A stretch of 5,218 nucleotides of DNA from Verrucomicrobiia bacterium (GTDB taxonomy: Bacteria; Verrucomicrobiota; Verrucomicrobiia; Limisphaerales; Palsa-1400). Both the position numbers and the translations under genes were made by a program. Location: positions 1 to 5,218 of the forward strand of contig JAICXV010000229.1 of NCBI GenBank assembly GCA_025934545.1, in the 5' to 3' direction. The notes beneath the pieces were generated by a model. It was given only the letters and a program-made list of their open reading frames with translations. It made no database searches and had not been told where the DNA came from. Positions 1-3,340 of this stretch are shown piece by piece (the stretch's first letter is position 1; each line of letters begins with the position of its first letter).

Positions 1-1
1 C

Positions 2-109
2 TATCGCGACCAGGCACACACTATTGACACTACTACCTCGGAGTGGATGATTGGGCTGAGTTTGGTTCTGGTATTTTGCGCCATTCTCCTTTCGACAAAG
101 TCCAAATGA
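2..109 (+). CDS. C-terminal end of an unidentified membrane protein (5' end outside window)
   Basis: The frame starting at base 2 stays open from the left edge to a TGA at 107-109 and encodes 35 residues. They form a short polar stretch rich in Thr (Y-R-D-Q-A-H-T-I-D-T-T-T-S-E), then one hydrophobic helix of about 17 residues starting at W-M-I-G-L, then a basic tail T-K-S-K. That is the typical end of an inner-membrane protein, with the last helix followed by a positive cytoplasmic tail. The family cannot be named from so little. The gene runs in the same direction as the six small genes that follow, so it may be the upstream member of the same transcription unit. The gap to the next gene is 63 bp. 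The call rests on hydrophobicity and the open frame only. Confidence 0.55.
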   Translation, partial: YRDQAHTIDTTTSEWMIGLSLVLVFCAILLSTKSK

Positions 110-137
110 AGAAGACGTTAGCGCAGGTATTCTGTTG

Positions 138-154
138 TCACCGACTTCTGGTGA
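138..154 (+). other. Short hairpin between the partial gene and the first small gene
   Basis: Arms TCACC (138-142) and GGTGA (150-154) form a 5-bp stem with a 7-nt loop. There is no run of T after it, so it is not a convincing intrinsic terminator. It lies in the 63-bp gap 110-172, which otherwise shows nothing I recognise. Confidence 0.2.
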
Positions 155-172
155 TCTGAAAGTTACGGCACA

Positions 173-463
173 ATGCGACATCGTCCTCGAAAAGTGTGGT
201 TGGGCCGCTTCTACTGGAAAACCGCGAAGCGATGGCCGTTAATTCATGCTTTCTGTTGCGGCTGGGGCCTCTTTATTGGCCTTGGTTGTTTCTTTCTTTG
301 GTATCCCAGTTCAAACGAGCGGGAAAATATGGTTTTGAGACCGCTCGGCGTCCTGATGCTCGCTGGTTACGGTTGGTTTCTTGCGTCGTTTATTTTCAAG
401 TTGTACCGTGGCACATGGCGCGAGCACTGTGATAGCCGGATCGCGTTTTTTAGTGGCAACTAA
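173..463 (+). CDS. Small two-helix membrane protein, function unknown
   Basis: This 96-residue protein has a strongly basic N-terminus (Arg/Lys at residues 2, 4, 6, 7, 12, 16, 19, 20). A hydrophobic segment follows at about 22-44, rich in Gly, Cys and aromatics, then a polar loop S-S-N-E-R-E-N at 46-52, a second hydrophobic segment at about 57-76, and a short tail with Lys/Arg at 76, 79 and 83. By the positive-inside rule both ends should be cytoplasmic with a short outside loop. The start at 173 is the first ATG of the frame; GAAAG at 158-162 is a weak ribosome-binding match 10 nt upstream. The overlapping frame 196-432 has no membrane pattern and is taken as a shadow. I do not recognise the family. 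The next gene begins 24 bp downstream, so co-transcription is likely. Confidence 0.65.
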   Translation: MRHRPRKVWLGRFYWKTAKRWPLIHAFCCGWGLFIGLGCFFLWYPSSNERENMVLRPLGVLMLAGYGWFLASFIFKLYRGTWREHCDSRIAFFSGN

Positions 464-487
464 CATTCAATCGCGACCTCCACTTTC

Positions 488-1105
488 ATGCCAAAAGAAT
501 TCGGAGTCTTTTCACCAGTATTCAAGTCACCACACGGCTACCTCGCTCTATTGCATTTGTCTGCTGAGGATAGCACCGATGCGGTTCGTTTGGTGCGCCA
601 GTGCGCGGTAGCCGACACCGATCGCTCTGCCATTCTAGGATTGCTCACAGACCTGAACTGGCGTCCGACATTGGTTGCCGCAGTAGCTGCCACGTTCCTG
701 CCTCCAGACTCTCGCATCACCAACGCGCTCTGGCATCGACTTGATTCAGGCAGTTGGGTTGTTCCGCAGATTGCCGTTGCTCTTTCTGCAATTGATCCCA
801 ACTTTCAGACTCAAGCACGTCGCCGTCTTGAGGTTCGCTGTCCGCTCGATTACACCGAACTCGGGGCGCTTACGATGCTAGAGCGGCACTCCGCAGCGGG
901 TCCCGCAGGAGGCATGCAGCGTTCAGCTAAGGCCGCGGCTGCTTTGGAGAAAATCGTAGCTTCCACGTCCTCGCAGCCAACTTGGCTGGCCGCGATCGTG
1001 GCCAGCCCAGAACATCAGGCATTGGTCGCTTCAGATATTGACGCCTCAGGCAGCATTGCCCAGCGTTGGAGCGAGCGATTCACACAGATCAGACAACTGT
1101 TGTAG
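488..1105 (+). CDS. Hypothetical alpha-helical repeat (HEAT-like) protein
   Basis: This 205-residue protein has no signal peptide and no membrane helix, so it is probably cytoplasmic. The middle shows two related units of about 32 residues, one starting N-W-R-P-T-L-V-A-A-V-A-A at residue 57 and the next S-W-V-V-P-Q-I-A-V-A-L-S at 89. Each pairs an amphipathic Ala/Val helix with a second helix (A-L-W-H-R-L-D at 80-86; A-R-R-R-L-E at 110-115). A similar W-L-A-A-I-V-A motif recurs at 166-172. The pattern resembles HEAT-type helical hairpins that serve as protein-binding scaffolds, but I infer this by eye and can name no family. A low-complexity stretch S-A-A-G-P-A-G-G lies near 135-142. No Shine-Dalgarno sequence precedes the ATG. 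It is the only soluble member of the row; a link to the neighbouring membrane proteins rests on position alone. Confidence 0.75.
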   Translation: MPKEFGVFSPVFKSPHGYLALLHLSAEDSTDAVRLVRQCAVADTDRSAILGLLTDLNWRPTLVAAVAATFLPPDSRITNALWHRLDSGSWVVPQIAVALSAIDPNFQTQARRRLEVRCPLDYTELGALTMLERHSAAGPAGGMQRSAKAAAALEKIVASTSSQPTWLAAIVASPEHQALVASDIDASGSIAQRWSERFTQIRQLL

Positions 1106-1120
1106 CCTGCTAACTTTCCG

Positions 1121-1146
1121 ATAGGTTTTATTCGCGAACGACCTAT
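1121..1146 (+). promoter_or_regulatory. Inverted repeat overlapping the start codon at 1145
   Basis: Arms ATAGGT (1121-1126) and ACCTAT (1141-1146) flank the perfect 8-bp palindrome TTCGCGAA (1131-1138). The right arm includes the first two bases of the ATG at 1145. On DNA this could be an operator; on RNA the hairpin would tuck the start codon into a stem. No Shine-Dalgarno is present in the 39-bp gap. The two palindromes are off-centre from each other by one base, so they may be unrelated. Confidence 0.3.
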
Positions 1147-1498
1147 GGAAAATCAACAACTTTTAAAACGGACGAAGTGGCCGTTGTCGCTAAAAGTATT
1201 TGTTTTTGGCACAATGCTGACTTCGTTTGTCTATGGAGTTATGTGTGCATCTGTTGGTAATAACGGCAGCGGCGACAACATGGGATTCAGGACTGTGGTG
1301 GGTTTGTTTTACTTGGTGTTAGCATTGCCCACAACGTTGGTTTTTGCCGTAGTTGGAAAGTCGGTGCCCATTCATACTGGTGTGGACATCCCTTTTTGGT
1401 TCTTCTGTATAAACGCCTTAATCGATGGATGCGTTGCGGGAATAATTGGTTGGTTTGTTGGGTTAACGCAGAAATCTGACCGTAGCAATCGTTTATAA
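1145..1498 (+). CDS. Small three-helix membrane protein, function unknown
   Basis: This 117-residue protein has a short basic head (K8, R9, K11), a first hydrophobic segment at about 16-37, a Gly/Asn-rich loop N-N-G-S-G-D-N at 39-45, a second segment at about 50-71, a polar loop with P75, H77 and D81, and a third segment at about 83-107 with aromatic F-W-F-F and Gly-rich A-G-I-I-G-W. The tail (K110, R113, R116) is basic, so the C-terminus is probably cytoplasmic. I do not recognise the family. By hand count the lines covering it are about 44% GC, against about 55% for three sampled uvrB lines, and its codons often end in T or G (GTT, TTG, TTT). That suggests a different origin from uvrB. The start ATG sits inside an inverted repeat. 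Confidence 0.7.
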   Translation: MENQQLLKRTKWPLSLKVFVFGTMLTSFVYGVMCASVGNNGSGDNMGFRTVVGLFYLVLALPTTLVFAVVGKSVPIHTGVDIPFWFFCINALIDGCVAGIIGWFVGLTQKSDRSNRL

Positions 1499-1501
1499 TC
1501 C

Positions 1502-1520
1502 AACAAACAATTTGTTTGTT
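1502..1520 (+). other. AT-rich perfect hairpin after the 1145-1498 gene
   Basis: Arms AACAAACA (1502-1509) and TGTTTGTT (1513-1520) make an 8-bp perfect stem with a 3-nt loop, beginning four bases after the stop codon. It is poor in GC and is followed by CGCAATTC rather than a T run, so it is at best a weak terminator. It could also shape the leader of the next gene or protect the 3' end of the upstream message. Confidence 0.35.
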
Positions 1521-1535
1521 CGCAATTCTAGCAGC

Positions 1536-1538
1536 AGG
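1536..1538 (+). promoter_or_regulatory. Possible ribosome-binding AGG deciding the TTG start at 1544
   Basis: AGG within G-C-A-G-C-A-G-G lies 5 nt before the TTG at 1544-1546. The in-frame ATG codons at 1571 and 1574 have no purine-rich stretch upstream, which favours the TTG. The match is only three bases long. Confidence 0.3.
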
Positions 1539-1543
1539 TATTT

Positions 1544-1912
1544 TTGAGTTCGTTAGACGCGGTCGTCACGATGATGTCTAACCAGTTTCCAAAATGGGCC
1601 GAATGGTGTTCGCTCGCGTTAACCGCATGGGCTGCGCCCGCAATCGCCATCCTCATCCACTCTCTCGTCGTTTATGACCGCGGCCTCACCCTCTATAATG
1701 CCCAGATTGGCGGCGGTTACTTCTTCGACGGCAGCCGCGAATCGTTCGATCACGTATTGCTTTTAGCTACCGCCTGCACCATCCCCGCGATACCGACATT
1801 TCTGGCCCTCCTGCCATTTCGGAACCGGACAATTTTGCGCTGGTGTGTGTGGGTGGCCAGCGTTTCATTATGGACATGGCTCCTATTCAAAAGCGAATTC
1901 GCCATCAAATGA
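1544..1912 (+). CDS. Small three-helix membrane protein with probable TTG start, function unknown
   Basis: This protein has 122 residues from the TTG at 1544, or 113 from ATG 1571. The TTG is preferred because it carries an AGG at a fitting distance. Hydrophobic segments lie at about 22-44 (after K-W-A-E-W), 69-91 and 97-115. Between the first two is a loop with a Gly-rich G-G-G-Y-F-F-D-G-S-R motif at 57-65, and a short basic turn F-R-N-R at 92-95 joins the last two. The tail ends K-S-E-F-A-I-K. No catalytic motif is visible and no family is recognised. A 31-bp dyad (1552-1582) covers the first codons. The next gene starts 28 bp downstream. Real as a coding region; the exact start is uncertain. 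Confidence 0.68.
   Translation: MSSLDAVVTMMSNQFPKWAEWCSLALTAWAAPAIAILIHSLVVYDRGLTLYNAQIGGGYFFDGSRESFDHVLLLATACTIPAIPTFLALLPFRNRTILRWCVWVASVSLWTWLLFKSEFAIK
1552..1582 (+). promoter_or_regulatory. Symmetrical 31-bp nested dyad at the start of the 1544 gene
   Basis: Outer arms GTTAGAC (1552-1558) and GTCTAAC (1576-1582) and inner arms TCGT (1563-1566) and ACGA (1568-1571) share one exact centre at base 1567. This size and symmetry fit a repressor operator, or an RNA hairpin in the early coding region that would enclose the alternative ATG at 1571. The arms equal the integron core-site consensus, but their order is the reverse of an attC site, so this is not called a recombination site. Confidence 0.35.
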
Positions 1913-1940
1913 GAGCGGCCATCAACGTCGCGCGCAAACC

Positions 1941-2297
1941 ATGAACAAGTATTGCATTATCGCCAGCGTGCTCCTCCTTTTGGGAGCGGTTGTCGCATGT
2001 CGCGAGCCTAGAACTTCCTCAGCACCAAGCCAACTTCTTAAAGAACCGACATACGCGCTCTGCAATTCCGATGCGCATGACCCTTGGTCATTCGCAGAAT
2101 ACCCATATCGAGAACCGGCACATGGGCAAGGGTCAGTCAGGGCTCATGGACTACTTGAACACAAACATGCTGATGTGGTCGGATCAAAAATCGGGCAAGT
2201 TCTATCCACACCGCTCGGAAGGTTTGAATGGCTCGGCCCAATCAGCAAGTTCGCTCACGATGAGGGATCAGGATGGCGCTCAGTCCGAACTCCATGA
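1941..2297 (+). CDS. Small lipoprotein, function unknown
   Basis: This 118-residue protein begins with a lipoprotein signal peptide: M-N-K at the N-terminus, a hydrophobic core at about 6-18, and lipobox V-V-A-C with the lipid-bearing cysteine at residue 20. It should therefore be cleaved by signal peptidase II and anchored to a membrane. A Ser/Pro-rich linker (24-31) follows, then a small globular part. The last third holds a pattern of the form G-x-V-L-S-T-P-L-G-R-F-E-W-L-G (85-99) and ends near G-S-G-W (109-112). I recall such a T-P-L-G-x-F-x-W signature from short hypothetical proteins but can name no family. The frame extends upstream to an ATG at 1845 inside the previous gene; the signal peptide shows that 1941 is the true start. 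The overlapping frame 1990-2301 is a shadow. No Shine-Dalgarno is visible. Confidence 0.75.
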   Translation: MNKYCIIASVLLLLGAVVACREPRTSSAPSQLLKEPTYALCNSDAHDPWSFAEYPYREPAHGQGSVRAHGLLEHKHADVVGSKIGQVLSTPLGRFEWLGPISKFAHDEGSGWRSVRTP

Positions 2298-2322
2298 TTA
2301 ATGCCATAAAGGCGAAAAACCC

Positions 2323-2655
2323 ATGCCCATAATGTTCGCAGAAGACATCGGCGGCTGGCTCGTCGCCGGCGGCGTCCTCTTCGGAAGTTGGGCCACCTCG
2401 ATGCTTGCTCTGATAGCATTAGTCCCAGCCACTCGCGGCCGACGCCGCTTGACCCTCTGTTTAATCACGCCCGCCCTCATTATGGCTGTGGTGGCCGTGT
2501 GTTATTTCGCCAACATGTACGCCCATCGCGAGTCGCATGATCGCGAGGAGATATTCGTGAATTACATCCAGCCCTGGTTTTTCATGGGTCTTCCTCCTCT
2601 GGCCACCAGCGCACTCACCACGGCCTTCCTCCTCTGGAATTCGCGAAAGAAGTAG
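2323..2655 (+). CDS. Small three-helix membrane protein, function unknown
   Basis: This 110-residue protein has hydrophobic segments at about 12-35, 43-64 and 83-105. A strongly basic turn R-G-R-R-R (38-42) joins the first two and should lie in the cytoplasm. A charged loop H-R-E-S-H-D-R-E-E (68-76) precedes the third, and the tail S-R-K-K is basic and cytoplasmic. The N-terminal residues A-E-D-I-G-G-W-L then lie outside. The start ATG 2323 has AAAGG (2308-2312) 10 nt upstream; ATG 2332 is a possible alternative. The gene follows the lipoprotein by 25 bp and is the last of the row, since a gap of about 330 bp follows. The architecture is like many small hypothetical membrane proteins and I assign no function. 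Confidence 0.72.
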   Translation: MPIMFAEDIGGWLVAGGVLFGSWATSMLALIALVPATRGRRRLTLCLITPALIMAVVAVCYFANMYAHRESHDREEIFVNYIQPWFFMGLPPLATSALTTAFLLWNSRKK

Positions 2656-2690
2656 GTTAGGCGTAGAGTCGGCGTTTAGCGCTCAGTCCC

Positions 2691-2732
2691 CAATGTGCAA
2701 TGCCCAATGCTCAATGAATAATGCACAATGTT
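2691..2732. repeat. Six tandem CAATGNN heptamers
   Basis: Six units follow each other with an exact 7-bp period: CAATGTG, CAATGCC, CAATGCT, CAATGAA, TAATGCA, CAATGTT. The core CAATG is kept in five units and altered by one base in the fifth, while the last two bases vary freely. A 14-base sequence from units 3-5 (2710-2723) recurs at 2778-2791 with one change. I recall similar degenerate heptamer runs from gaps in Verrucomicrobiota genomes, from memory only. Their role is unknown. Confidence 0.7.
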
Positions 2733-2861
2733 CATCCACACTTCGCCCTCAAAGCACCTGGGCTTTAACAATACTTTCTCATTGAATAATGTAGCTCCTT
2801 CCTGTAATATCTTCACCAGTATGAATAACGTAAAACATGACACACCTGAGGCAGACAAGCC

Positions 2862-2889
2862 ACCTTGCGCCAACAACGCGCGGCAAGGT
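2862..2889 (+). other. Imperfect hairpin, terminator unlikely
   Basis: Arms ACCTTGC (2862-2868) and GCAAGGT (2883-2889) form a 7-bp stem around a 14-nt GC-rich loop. It lies about 200 bp after the last small gene and is followed by TGCTCAAACC rather than a T run, so an intrinsic terminator is unlikely. Confidence 0.25.
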
Positions 2890-2913
2890 TGCTCAAACCA
2901 ACACCTCAACCGC

Positions 2914-2944
2914 TTGCAGTGGCTATCACTGAATTGCACTGGCT
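2914..2944. repeat. Two 11-bp near-identical direct repeats, 20 bp apart
   Basis: TTGCAGTGGCT (2914-2924) and TTGCACTGGCT (2934-2944) differ at one base and are offset by exactly 20 bp, about two helical turns. An inverted copy of part of the first, CCACTGC, follows at 2950-2956 (matching GCAGTGG at 2916-2922). The cluster lies 41 bp before the ATG of the interrupted gene and could be a protein-binding site. Confidence 0.4.
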
Positions 2945-2984
2945 GCCACCCACTGCCGTCCAGTACCGCTTTAAAAAAACCTTT

Positions 2985-3308
2985 ATGAACATCACCAAAA
3001 TTCTGTTCCCGCGTGCTCTCACCGGAAAAATCTCAAAATTGCCGGCGAAAACCCGCAAATGGATCAATTAATCCCTCGACGACGGCGCGACCTATGATCA
3101 AGTCATCACCCAGCTCACCGGCAAAGGTTTTCCCGGCTTCAATAAAAACAATTTTAGCCGCTGGCGCCAGACCGGCTATGTCCGGTGGGTCCTCGAGCGG
3201 GAGCGCAAAGAACCCTGGGATCCTGTCCCCGATTCCGACGACTTACGCCAATGCTTCGCCAGTTATCGAAAGCATCGGAAACCTCCCGCAAAACCCGGCG
3301 TGGTTTGA
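2985..3308 (+). pseudogene. Small basic helical protein gene interrupted by an in-frame TAA
   Basis: From ATG 2985 the frame encodes 28 residues (…K-I-S-K-L-P-A-K-T-R-K-W-I-N), meets TAA at 3069-3071, then stays open in the same frame for 78 more codons to TGA 3306-3308. The part after the stop is clearly protein-like: S-L-D-D-G-A-T-Y-D-Q-V-I, later [12 protein letters not shown], then a charged Arg/Lys-rich tail. Both halves together resemble short basic helical proteins with the layout L-P ... I-N-x-x-L-x-D-G-x-x-Y ... W-R-x-x-G-Y-x-x-W, possibly DNA-binding, as I recall from Verrucomicrobiota; I cannot name a family. The stop falls inside this layout, and one change (for example CAA to TAA) would explain it. 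No in-frame ATG allows a useful restart after it. It ends 32 bp before uvrB. Could be a decayed gene, a sequencing error, or a readthrough gene. Confidence 0.6.
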
Positions 3309-3333
3309 CACCATTTTCTTCAACCCGTACCTT
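3305..3333 (+). promoter_or_regulatory. Putative uvrB promoter (TTGACA - 17 bp - TACCTT)
   Basis: TTGACA at 3305-3310 is a perfect -35 consensus. After a 17-bp spacer, TACCTT at 3328-3333 keeps the T1, A2 and T6 positions of a -10 box. Transcription would then begin near 3340-3341, at the A of the uvrB ATG, giving a leaderless message; this agrees with the lack of any Shine-Dalgarno sequence before uvrB. The -35 overlaps the stop codon of the interrupted upstream frame. I see no TGTTC-N4-GAACA site, the LexA motif I recall for Verrucomicrobiota. Confidence 0.4.
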
Positions 3334-3340
3334 AAATGTT

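Larger units (their letters stand above)
2656..2984. other. Intergenic region of about 330 bp with repeats, no convincing gene
   Basis: Open frames on both strands here (for example 2728-2988 on + and 2676-2939 on -) have no start signal, no membrane or domain pattern, and run through the heptamer array, so I regard them as chance. What the stretch holds: the CAATG heptamer array near its left end, an echo of part of that array at 2778-2791, an imperfect hairpin at 2862-2889, and paired 11-bp repeats at 2914-2944 followed by an A7 tract (2973-2979). It separates the row of small genes from the broken gene and uvrB. Confidence 0.6.

Noticed and set aside
106..159. 17-codon frame whose ATG overlaps the TGA of the partial gene
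   Set aside because: ATGA overlap can mean coupling, but there is no ribosome-binding site and the peptide is too short to judge.
1498..1558. Integron attC site between the 1145 and 1544 genes
   Set aside because: RYYYAAC and GTTRRRY matches occur about 60 bp apart, but the two cores pair poorly, the inner sequences next to them are not complementary, and no integrase or second site is seen.
1901..1925. 8-bp direct repeat GCCATCAA on both sides of the stop codon of the 1544 gene
   Set aside because: Too short to separate from chance, and not linked to any mobile element.
1990..2301. 103-codon open frame overlapping the lipoprotein gene
   Set aside because: The other frame starts with a clear lipoprotein signal peptide and stays coherent to its stop, so no frameshift is needed.
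1130..2323. Shared ACC(N) directly before the ATG of the genes at 1145, 1941 and 2323
   Set aside because: Only three cases with loose similarity; the other starts lack it, so it may be coincidence.
2728..2988. 86-codon plus-strand frame and the overlapping minus-strand frame 2676-2939
   Set aside because: Both pass through the heptamer repeat array, lack start signals and show no protein-like pattern.
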